From Oscillospiraceae bacterium (GTDB lineage Bacteria > Bacillota > Clostridia > Oscillospirales > Oscillospiraceae), in assembly GCA_031281255.1 (NCBI GenBank), contig JAITFR010000198.1, positions 1 through 36,576 on the forward strand: a stretch of 36,576 nt of DNA, written 5' to 3'. The stretch's first letter is position 1, and every line of letters begins with the position of its first letter. A program made the translations under genes and the position numbers. The notes under the pieces are model-generated. The model saw only the letters and a list, made by a program, of their open reading frames with translations. It was not told the DNA's origin and searched no databases. Below are positions 13,819 through 22,204 of the stretch, in pieces.

Positions 13819-16800
13819 TTGTTAAACATCATCACAGGGCGAGCAGGCAGCGGAAAAACCAAATATATAATGAATGAAATAAAACGCAGAATGGATGTTG
13901 GCGAAACTAACATGCTGCTTATTGTGCCTGAGCAATACTCACACGATGCAGAGCGTACATTGTGTACAGTATGCGGTGATTCACTCTCTTTACACACAGA
14001 AGTTATTAGCTTCACACGTTTATGCGATCATGTTTTTTTAGAAATCGGTGGAGCAACAAAAGGTTTTTTGGAAAAAAGCGGTCAAATATTACTGATATAC
14101 AGAGCAATTGAGTCAGTAGCACATAACTTAAAAGTATTTGGAACAAAAAAAACCAGAACAGAAGTTCTAGAAAACATATTAAAAGCAATTACAGAGTTTG
14201 AAACACTAAAAATCAAACCTGAAGAGTTAATGAGTATGGTTGATATTACAGCAAACCCGTTAAGTGATAAACTTTTTGACATTGCTTTAATTTATGATGC
14301 ATATAAAGCACTGTTACAAACCTATGGCGATAGTTTGTCGTCAAGATTAAACCTTCTTGCAGAAAAAATAAGCGAAAGCTCAGTTGGTGACAAAGGTCAT
14401 ATATACTTCGACGGTTTTAACGACTTTACTGTGCAGGAACTGAGTATAATAGAAAAACTTATTGCAAAAAGCTCTTCAATAACTATTTGTTTAACAAGTG
14501 ATGAAAATGATGAAACTGAAATATTTGAAATACCACAAAGAACAATCAGACAATTAGAGAGTTTAGCAAAAGAAAATAATACTGACATTGTGGTGTTAAA
14601 TATTTCTGACTTGATAATTAAACAAGAAAGTAATACTGAACTGGCACATTTAGAAAAACATCTTTTTGATGACAAAATAATAAAATATAATGATATAGCA
14701 AATGCGATTTCTATCTATGCTGCACCGGGTATCTACACAGAATGTGAGTATGCCGCAGCAAAAATTTGGGAGTTAATACGTGCTGGTTACAGATGGCAAA
14801 ACATAGGAGTAATGGCACGAGACTGGACAGAATATGAATCAATATGTGAGAATGTTTTTGAAAAGTATGACATTCCTTACTTCTCGAGTGGTAAGGTTGA
14901 CATACTTAGCAAGCCACCAATGGCACTAATAGATACAGCTTTAAATATAGCAGCTGCAGGGTTTGATTATAGATCAGTGTTTAGGTATCTAAAGACCGGA
15001 CTAATTCATATCTTAGCAGAAGAAATCGCTGTAATTGAGAACTATGTACTGGTCTGGGATATTAAAGGTACTATGTGGTTAAACGAGTGGAAGATGCCTC
15101 CATCAGGATATAAAGATGCACAAAAAGGCGATACAGAATTGCTGAAAAAGATCAATAATATACGAGTGAAAATCATAACGCCATTACTAAAACTACAAGA
15201 TAGCATAAAAAAAGATTCAACAGCAGAAGTTAAATTACACGCACTCTATGAATTCCTTACTGATGTAAGGATGGCTGAAAGTCTTGTAAAAAAATCAGAA
15301 GGGTTTAGAAATAATGGTGAATTAAGATTAGCAGATGAGTACATACAATTAATAGATATTATATATAGCGCTATGGATCAGATGTACAGCATTATTGGAA
15401 ATAATGAGGTCTCTGCTAAAGAGTTTTATAAGCTGATTATGTTAGTACTCTCTCAAAACGAAGTTGGTGTAATACCAATTTCACTTGATAGAGTAGCTTT
15501 AGGTAGTATGACCATGAGCAGACGAAGAGACTTAAAAGCTTTGATATTGCTTGGAATAACAGATAAAAACATACCTAGTCTCAGTGTGCAAACTGGAATA
15601 CTATCAGATAATGAACGTATGACACTTTCTAAATTAAAGACAAATATTCCGGCTGGACTGGAGGAGCGATTGTATCGTGAAATGAACATGATATACTCAA
15701 CACTTACACTACCTTCTGATAAATTGATACTAATGTATACAACTGACAGTGGAAATCGTCCATCGTTTATAGTAAAAAAGATAGAGATGATGTTTGATAT
15801 AACCCCTATAACACTTGAAACTATTGAATATGTTAGTGCAGCAGAGAAACCATATAACGATTATATGAAACGTTATGATAAAGAATTAATGCAACCGGAG
15901 CGTTTAAAGCTCTCAGAAAAAACAGCTATTAAATTATATGGAAGTGATATGTTACTTTCTGCATCAAGAGTTGACAATTACTACACATGTCCGTTTAAAC
16001 ACTACGTACAGAGTGGTTTGCAACTTAAACAACGGACACCGGCAGTGTTTGATGCATCCTCTTCCGGAAGTTTTATGCACAATATACTTGCGGGAGTATT
16101 CGAAGCAATAAAAAGTGGAGCAGGAATTAGAAATATATCCGAAACTGAGTACGAAAATATCATAAAACAATGTGTTGAAAACTTTAAAAGAACGAAACTT
16201 TTTGATTTCCAGGGGAAAAACTCAAGATTTATTTATCTGTTTAACCGTATGAAAAACGATATTACATATATTGTGCAAGATATTATAGAGGAATTAAAGT
16301 CATCTCAGTTTGAACCCATTGCGTTTGAAATGAATCTTTCTGAAATATCAAGTGATATACGGGGTTTTGTAGACAGAGTTGATGGGTATATTAAGGATAA
16401 TAAGCTTTATACACGTGTTATTGATTATAAAACGTCTAAAACAGCATATACCTTTGATTTATCAGACATTTTGGTTGGTAGAGATATGCAAATGCTCATA
16501 TATTTATTTGCTCTACAAAGGTATGGGAAAGCACAATTTAACATGGGAGTTGAGCCTGCTGCAGTATTATACATGCCTGCAAGAGACAATGTACTAACAA
16601 TTGAACGTAATGCAACAGAAGAAGAAATCGAAAAATTACGTACTAAAAACATGCAACGCAGTGGTTTAGTGCTGGATGATGTGCAGATTATTGATGCAAT
16701 GGAAGACGGAGAAAATAAGAAGTATCTTCCGGTAAAAACTAATAAAGACGGTACATTTGCAGGAAACAGTCTAGTTAGTAAAAACCAGATAAAAGCACTG

Positions 16801-17013
16801 GAATCTTATGTTGATAAGATGTTAAACAACGCAAAAGCTGATATTTTATATGGTAATAATGTTTGCAAACCGTACTATAGAAGTGAAACCAATAATGCTT
16901 GCAGTTATTGCGAATATCACGTTATTTGTGCATTTGACGAAGAATTAGGTGACAGACGTAAGTATGTTAGTAGGAAAAAACCGGATGAAGTGTGGGGTGA
17001 TATAATATTATGA
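13819..17013 (+). CDS. addB: ATP-dependent helicase/nuclease subunit B
   Basis: AddB works with AddA to process double-strand DNA breaks for recombination and to degrade linear DNA. From the chosen TTG start the protein is 1064 residues, close to the usual ~1150. The N-terminal P-loop is 'GRAGSGKT'. The C-terminal RecB-type nuclease motif is 'RVIDYKTSKT', and the four iron-sulphur cysteines are present: one in 'YTCPFKHY' and three in 'CSYCEYHVICAF'. The TTG is preferred because AGGAGAAG sits just before it; the 25 extra residues of the track ORF would be translated from the GGCA-loop repeat. The stop overlaps the addA start (ATGA), so the two are coupled. Confidence 0.93.
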   Translation: MLNIITGRAGSGKTKYIMNEIKRRMDVGETNMLLIVPEQYSHDAERTLCTVCGDSLSLHTEVISFTRLCDHVFLEIGGATKGFLEKSGQILLIYRAIESVAHNLKVFGTKKTRTEVLENILKAITEFETLKIKPEELMSMVDITANPLSDKLFDIALIYDAYKALLQTYGDSLSSRLNLLAEKISESSVGDKGHIYFDGFNDFTVQELSIIEKLIAKSSSITICLTSDENDETEIFEIPQRTIRQLESLAKENNTDIVVLNISDLIIKQESNTELAHLEKHLFDDKIIKYNDIANAISIYAAPGIYTECEYAAAKIWELIRAGYRWQNIGVMARDWTEYESICENVFEKYDIPYFSSGKVDILSKPPMALIDTALNIAAAGFDYRSVFRYLKTGLIHILAEEIAVIENYVLVWDIKGTMWLNEWKMPPSGYKDAQKGDTELLKKINNIRVKIITPLLKLQDSIKKDSTAEVKLHALYEFLTDVRMAESLVKKSEGFRNNGELRLADEYIQLIDIIYSAMDQMYSIIGNNEVSAKEFYKLIMLVLSQNEVGVIPISLDRVALGSMTMSRRRDLKALILLGITDKNIPSLSVQTGILSDNERMTLSKLKTNIPAGLEERLYREMNMIYSTLTLPSDKLILMYTTDSGNRPSFIVKKIEMMFDITPITLETIEYVSAAEKPYNDYMKRYDKELMQPERLKLSEKTAIKLYGSDMLLSASRVDNYYTCPFKHYVQSGLQLKQRTPAVFDASSSGSFMHNILAGVFEAIKSGAGIRNISETEYENIIKQCVENFKRTKLFDFQGKNSRFIYLFNRMKNDITYIVQDIIEELKSSQFEPIAFEMNLSEISSDIRGFVDRVDGYIKDNKLYTRVIDYKTSKTAYTFDLSDILVGRDMQMLIYLFALQRYGKAQFNMGVEPAAVLYMPARDNVLTIERNATEEEIEKLRTKNMQRSGLVLDDVQIIDAMEDGENKKYLPVKTNKDGTFAGNSLVSKNQIKALESYVDKMLNNAKADILYGNNVCKPYYRSETNNACSYCEYHVICAFDEELGDRRKYVSRKKPDEVWGDIIL

Positions 17014-20000
17014 AAGAAACAAACTTCACACCTGAACAAGAAGCCGCAATAAGACACAGAGACGGAGCTTTACTTGTTTCTGCTGCAGCAGGGTCAGGAA
17101 AAACTAAAGTGCTTGTGGAACGCTTACTTGCGTATATAGATGAAGGTTACAATATTGATGAGTTTTTAGTAATAACATATACACGAGCTTCTGCTTATGA
17201 GCTGCGTGAACGTATCTATGAAGCATTTCAGGAGCGTCTGGTTGAAAATCCCGGCAATTTACGCATAAGACGACAGTCTATGCTCTGTAGAGGCTCGTAC
17301 ATAGATACAATACACGCATTTTGTACTACTGTACTACGAGAAAATGCCCATTTAGCAGGTTTACCGTCGGATTTTCGTGTTTTAGATGAAAGTGAAAGTA
17401 GTATGCTGAAGACAGAAACTGCTGAAAAAGTTTTAAATGAATTTTATGAAGAAGTAAAGAATGAAAAAGAATTAAGAAAACTCATAGATAATATCATAGA
17501 TGGTCGAGATGACAAAAGACTTTTAGAAATGATTATTACCATTTATGACAAACTACAGAGCGTCAAAGACCCAAAATTATGGATAGTTGACCACATTAAG
17601 AGTTCTGATTTAAAAACAATTGATGACATATCCGAAACAGTGTATGGTAAATACTATATAGAAAGACTAACTGATAGAGTTGTTTGCTGTAAGAACACAT
17701 TGATAAAACTAAGAAAAGTAATGCGAACTTATCCGGAGTTCGAATGCAAGTGGGGGCCTAGTGTAGACACTTCTATAAAAGATATTAAAACTCTGTTAAA
17801 ATCATTAGAAAAAGGTTGGGACTATGCTCACCAACATAGAGAGATTGATTATCCACGTCCGGAAGCAATATCAGGTTATGATGAACTCAAGAGAGTACGA
17901 GAATGGTGCAAGACTGAAACACGAAAAATCGCTGTAGAACTGGAAACAAGTTCGCAAGAACACATAATAGACGCGAAAGAACTATCTTTAACAATCGAAA
18001 CATTGTTACAACTTGTCGTCAAATTCGACAAAGAATACTCAGCTGAAAAGAAAAGTAGGGGAGCTGTCGATTTCTCTGACTTAGAACATTTAACAATACC
18101 TCTGCTTTACATTAATAACACTAGCGAAACGACTGCAATTGCAAGGAATCTTGGTAAAAGATTCAAAGAAATAATGATTGATGAATATCAGGATGTAAAT
18201 GAGGTGCAAGAGAGTATATTTACAGCATTATCCGATAATGGAAATAATATATTTATGGTAGGAGATGTAAAGCAGTCCATATATCGTTTTAGACTTGCCG
18301 ATCCAACTATATTCTTACATAAACATAGTAAATATAAGCTGCATAAGCAATATAATACCAGTAATACCAGTGTTAAAAGGGATAAAGAGCAAAACCATAT
18401 TGCAGAAATCAATAATCAAGCGGCCGGTACAAAAATACACCTTTCTAAGAACTTTCGTTCAAAATCAGGTATATTAGATGCTGTTAATTTTGTGTTTGAG
18501 AATATTATGTCGAAGACTCTTGGTGAGATAGAATACACAGATTCAGAAAAACTTATACCTGGAAGAGTTGAAACACAATGCAAGCAAGGAAAACAAGGAA
18601 AACCTTACAATAATGAAGAAAATGAACAAAGAGCAAAAAGTGCATTAGTCAATTTAAACAAGCCTGTTGAGATAGATTTGATAGATATGGCTACGCTTGA
18701 AGACATTCCTGATGAAGAAAATCCTAAAGCTATAGAGATCGAAGCTAAGCATGTCGCAAATAGAATAAGAGAGCTTCTTGAAACTCCATACATGATTCCT
18801 GATGAAAAACTTGGGGAAAGACCAATAGAGTGCTCAGATATAGCAATTTTGTCAAGATCTATAAAAGGAGTGTCATGGAGATTTGCTCAAGAGCTTAGTA
18901 GTATTGGTATACCTATTGACTATCCGGGTGGAGTTTCGTACTACAATTCAGTAGAAATAGAGTCGATATTGTCTTTACTTCAGGTCATAGATAACCCAAT
19001 TCAAGATATTCCTCTTGTAGCAGTGTTAACAGGACCACTCTATAGATTTAGCCCAGATACATTAGCAGAAATCAGATCAATCTCACCCGATTCTAACTAT
19101 TACGAAGCGATAATACTGTCTATAGAACATGAAAGAGCGTCTGCTGAAACATCAGATAAATGCAAAGCTTTTGTCAATGATATCAAGTCTTATCGCTCGT
19201 TAGTTTCGGATTTGACGTCAGATAGGTTCATTTGGTACATCTACAATAAGACAGGTATTCTGGCAATATACCGGGCAATGAAAAACGGTGAGATTAGACA
19301 AAATAATCTTCTATATCTTGTTGAATATGCTAGAGCATGTGAACAAAACGGTTACAAAGGACTATTTGAGTTCTTAAACTTTGTAAAAGCAGCAAAAGAA
19401 CGTGATGAAGACCCAACTCAAGGCGGAGAAGCAAATATAACTGCTTCAACCAAAGCAGTTAAGATAATGTCTATACATAAGTCAAAAGGACTAGAGTTTC
19501 CGGTAGTGTTTTTAGTAAACACTGCAAAACGGCATAATCTGACAGACTTACGAGAACCATTAGTATTCCACAAAGACTTGGGAATAGGAGCTTTTCTGAT
19601 AGACAGAAAAAGAAGAGTAAAATATTCAACCTTGGCAAGAGAAGCTATAAAGGAGAAATTAAAAACAGAATTACTCTCAGAAGAACTTCGCGTACTCTAT
19701 GTCGCTATGACACGAGCAAAAGAAAAGCTTGTTATTTCCTTTACAAGCAGAGATATCGCAAAAACTGTAGAAAAATTAGCCATATTTGACATCTGTGGCA
19801 CTCAACCGGAACTGCTAAGCAGCTTACAAACACCCGGAGAGTGGGTTTTAGCTGCTATTAGGAATGAATCTAGCGATAAACTACTTGTTAACACATTATC
19901 AGCTCAAAATGTTGAAAATGCAGAGAATAAGGCATTAAAACACCCAGAATGGTTACTAAATAACAAGAATAATAGTGTTAGCAATTTAACAAATACCTCC

Positions 20001-20705
20001 GATATATCGGCAAGCAAAACTCCTGACTTTGATTTTATTTATAAACACAAAAGTTCAATAGATTTGCCATCCAAACTAACTATCACAGCTATAACAAAAT
20101 TAAATGATGATAAAGCAGCAACAGCAGCTTGGGTAAATGATTATATGGCAAATAAAGCACTAAACGAACCACCAAGCTTCATATCAGGTAAAGAAATACT
20201 ATCCGGTGCACAGAAAGGCACACTGTTACATCTAGCGTTACAACATATAGACTACAAAATGTGTTCATCAGACAGTAATACGTGGAAAGAGTTGCAACGA
20301 CTAGCAAGTAAGGGAGTTATTAATGAGTGTGACATCGATGCAATTGACACAAACCAAATAGTTAAATTAGTCAAATCAAATATAGGTGTTCGTATGACTA
20401 TTGCAAATATACTAAAAAGAGAGTTTAAGTTCTCAATTTTAACACCTGCGAATGAAATCTATCAAAATGGTGTTGAGGATAAAATTCTTATACAAGGTAT
20501 AATCGACTGCTTCTTTGAGGAAGACGACAGACTTGTTATAGTTGACTTCAAATCTGATAGAATTAACAACAACATAGACAGTAAAATAAAGCAATACACT
20601 CCACAACTTAAAATGTACGCATCAGCACTGGAGCGTATAACAGGTAAGGAAGTAAAAGAAAAGATTATTTATTTCTTAGATAATGATAAATATGTGACTG
20701 TGTAA
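17010..20705 (+). CDS. addA: ATP-dependent helicase/nuclease subunit A
   Basis: A 1231-residue UvrD/RecB-family helicase-nuclease, partner of AddB. Superfamily-1 motifs are in order: I 'SAAAGSGKTKVL' (about 24-35), II 'MIDEYQDV', III 'VGDVKQSIYRFRLADP', V 'SIHKSKGLEFPVVF' and VI 'LRVLYVAMTRAKEKL'. The C-terminal nuclease motif 'LVIVDFKSD' carries the catalytic Asp and Lys. Length is normal for AddA. A low-complexity stretch (about 432-465, 'KYKLHKQYNTSNTSVKRDK') follows motif III and looks like a lineage-specific insert. A strong hairpin lies just after the gene. Confidence 0.96.
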   Translation: MKETNFTPEQEAAIRHRDGALLVSAAAGSGKTKVLVERLLAYIDEGYNIDEFLVITYTRASAYELRERIYEAFQERLVENPGNLRIRRQSMLCRGSYIDTIHAFCTTVLRENAHLAGLPSDFRVLDESESSMLKTETAEKVLNEFYEEVKNEKELRKLIDNIIDGRDDKRLLEMIITIYDKLQSVKDPKLWIVDHIKSSDLKTIDDISETVYGKYYIERLTDRVVCCKNTLIKLRKVMRTYPEFECKWGPSVDTSIKDIKTLLKSLEKGWDYAHQHREIDYPRPEAISGYDELKRVREWCKTETRKIAVELETSSQEHIIDAKELSLTIETLLQLVVKFDKEYSAEKKSRGAVDFSDLEHLTIPLLYINNTSETTAIARNLGKRFKEIMIDEYQDVNEVQESIFTALSDNGNNIFMVGDVKQSIYRFRLADPTIFLHKHSKYKLHKQYNTSNTSVKRDKEQNHIAEINNQAAGTKIHLSKNFRSKSGILDAVNFVFENIMSKTLGEIEYTDSEKLIPGRVETQCKQGKQGKPYNNEENEQRAKSALVNLNKPVEIDLIDMATLEDIPDEENPKAIEIEAKHVANRIRELLETPYMIPDEKLGERPIECSDIAILSRSIKGVSWRFAQELSSIGIPIDYPGGVSYYNSVEIESILSLLQVIDNPIQDIPLVAVLTGPLYRFSPDTLAEIRSISPDSNYYEAIILSIEHERASAETSDKCKAFVNDIKSYRSLVSDLTSDRFIWYIYNKTGILAIYRAMKNGEIRQNNLLYLVEYARACEQNGYKGLFEFLNFVKAAKERDEDPTQGGEANITASTKAVKIMSIHKSKGLEFPVVFLVNTAKRHNLTDLREPLVFHKDLGIGAFLIDRKRRVKYSTLAREAIKEKLKTELLSEELRVLYVAMTRAKEKLVISFTSRDIAKTVEKLAIFDICGTQPELLSSLQTPGEWVLAAIRNESSDKLLVNTLSAQNVENAENKALKHPEWLLNNKNNSVSNLTNTSDISASKTPDFDFIYKHKSSIDLPSKLTITAITKLNDDKAATAAWVNDYMANKALNEPPSFISGKEILSGAQKGTLLHLALQHIDYKMCSSDSNTWKELQRLASKGVINECDIDAIDTNQIVKLVKSNIGVRMTIANILKREFKFSILTPANEIYQNGVEDKILIQGIIDCFFEEDDRLVIVDFKSDRINNNIDSKIKQYTPQLKMYASALERITGKEVKEKIIYFLDNDKYVTV

Positions 20706-20723
20706 ATGATTTACATTATACAA

Positions 20724-20758
20724 CAACCCCCTTGTGATATAAAGTCACAAGGGGGTTG
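20724..20758. terminator. Bidirectional terminator between addA and sugar-binding gene
   Basis: A perfect 14-bp stem (CAACCCCCTTGTGA / TCACAAGGGGGTTG) with a 7-base loop lies between convergent genes. The T-runs on both sides are weak, so it may be a transcription barrier rather than a textbook intrinsic terminator. Confidence 0.75.
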
Positions 20759-20792
20759 ATTTACACTGGTTATATGTTTTCTGTGTATTCTC

Positions 20793-21869
20793 TTATCCGA
20801 TATCGCTCTCTTTCAAATATCCTGATTCTATGACTAGTTGGCGATAGTTGCTAGCATCAACAGAATATGGCACAAGCAGATATGAGGGTACAAACTTAAT
20901 GTTATTGTGATATGTAGTGGTATCGTTAATATCAACCTCTAACCCTTGAAGTACAGCAACAACCATATTTGCAGCAACTGCAGCAAGATCACGTGTATCT
21001 TTTAAGACTGTTGAATGTTGTTCTCCGGATCTTATGAGTGCAATTGACTCAGACTCGGCATCTTGCCCAGTAACAACAGGCCAATTATCAGAACCGGGCT
21101 CAAAACCGAAGTTTTTAAGAGCAGTGATAATCCCACGTGAAAGACCATCATATGGTGACAATACTCCATGTAATGGTTTGCCATCGTTGTAATGATCTTC
21201 AAGATCTTTTTCCATACGGGCTTTAGCAAGATCACCATCCCAACGAAGTGTACCAATATCGCTTTGTGCTGTTAATCCGGAAGGAATTACAATATCACCT
21301 CTGTCGATATATGGTTGCAGTATGTTCATAGCACCACCAAAGAAATATGCAGAGTTAGTATCATCCGGTGAACCGGCAAATAATTCAATATTCCACGGAG
21401 CTTCACCTCTTTTAGCTTTAAGACCGTCGATGAGAGATTGTGCTTGGAGTTCGCCAACTTTAACATTGTCAAAGGTTGCGTAGTATGAAACCGCTTCTGT
21501 ATCAACAAGTAGACGGTCATAAGAAATGATATACACTCCATCTTTTGCAGCCTGTTCCAAAACACTGGAGAGACGTGAACCGTCAACTGCTGCGACTACG
21601 AGGACTTTAGCACCGTTACTTAACATGTCTGTGATTTGTTGTTGTTGAGTGGAGATACTGTCTCCGGCGAACTGTAGCTCGACCTCAAAACCTTTATCAA
21701 CAAGAATGTCTTTTAGTGTATTACCATCCATAATCCAGCGTTCACTGGTTTGTGTAGGCATTGAGATACCTACAAGCTGATTACCATCGTCTTTGGAATC
21801 GCCGTTGCATGCAGCAAGCAGCAATAACACCATTGTTAGTGTGACTAAAATCGCAAGGGTTTTTTTCAT
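20793..21869 (-). CDS. Sugar ABC transporter substrate-binding lipoprotein (ChvE/XylF-like)
   Basis: From the ATG at 21869 (Shine-Dalgarno GGAGGTAACAAA) the protein is 358 residues with a lipobox 'LLAAC' (Cys21). It has a periplasmic-binding-protein type 1 fold with 'VGISMPTQTSERW', 'VLVVAAVDGSRL', 'YIISYDRLL' and 'VTGQDAESESI', as in ChvE/XylF-type monosaccharide-binding proteins. It should bind a sugar outside the membrane. No permease or ATPase gene is in the window; the next gene upstream is a hybrid sensor kinase. It may feed a transporter encoded elsewhere or serve as a sugar sensor for the kinase, in the way ChvE serves VirA; that is inference. It has its own strong promoter and a leader of about 100 nt. 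The track's 24 extra N-terminal residues are not needed. Confidence 0.9.
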   Translation of the reverse strand: MKKTLAILVTLTMVLLLLAACNGDSKDDGNQLVGISMPTQTSERWIMDGNTLKDILVDKGFEVELQFAGDSISTQQQQITDMLSNGAKVLVVAAVDGSRLSSVLEQAAKDGVYIISYDRLLVDTEAVSYYATFDNVKVGELQAQSLIDGLKAKRGEAPWNIELFAGSPDDTNSAYFFGGAMNILQPYIDRGDIVIPSGLTAQSDIGTLRWDGDLAKARMEKDLEDHYNDGKPLHGVLSPYDGLSRGIITALKNFGFEPGSDNWPVVTGQDAESESIALIRSGEQHSTVLKDTRDLAAVAANMVVAVLQGLEVDINDTTTYHNNIKFVPSYLLVPYSVDASNYRQLVIESGYLKESDIG

Positions 21870-21916
21870 TTTGTTACCTCCTGGTATACATCCGTTCATT
21901 TTTTTTGACTTCTTTA

Positions 21917-21968
21917 AATCAGTCTTTTTTCTTAGCCGCAAACGGTAGAATTAGTTATATGACTGATT
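21917..21968 (-). promoter_or_regulatory. Inverted repeat in leader of sugar-binding gene
   Basis: AATCAGTC (21917-21924) and GACTGATT (21961-21968) are perfect 8-bp inverted copies 36 bases apart, both within the likely leader RNA. They could form a long-range stem or a pair of operator half-sites; no known riboswitch is recognised. Confidence 0.3.
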
Positions 21969-21979
21969 ACAACATTTCA

Positions 21980-22008
21980 TTTATAGCATATTATGAGCAT
22001 ATTGTCAA
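21980..22008 (-). promoter_or_regulatory. Sigma-A-type promoter of sugar-binding gene
   Basis: On the minus strand TTGACA (22003-22008) and TATAAA (21980-21985) are 17 bp apart, with TGC before the -10. The predicted start of transcription is near 21973. The rest of the 335-base gap (21870-22204) holds the leader and the kinase terminator. Confidence 0.82.
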
Positions 22009-22116
22009 TGATTTTATACAGAAGAATGGTTTTTAAACGAGCAAATAGCTATAATCAAGAGATAACTATAAATCTGTCATTCTTGGAAAACGATGTCATA
22101 TAAGCATAATACTAAA

Positions 22117-22164
22117 AGCGAAGAATCTAAAAAGATAAAAATTTCTCTTAATAGATTCTTCGCT
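22117..22164 (-). terminator. Terminator of hybrid kinase gene
   Basis: A perfect 13-bp stem (AGCGAAGAATCTA / TAGATTCTTCGCT) with a 22-base AT-rich loop is followed on the minus strand by TTTTAGTATT. It lies about 40 bp after the kinase stop and upstream of the sugar-binding gene promoter, so the two genes are separate transcription units. Confidence 0.72.
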
Positions 22165-22204
22165 AAAGTTCAGAAAAACAATGTATAAAATTGCTATACA
22201 AAAA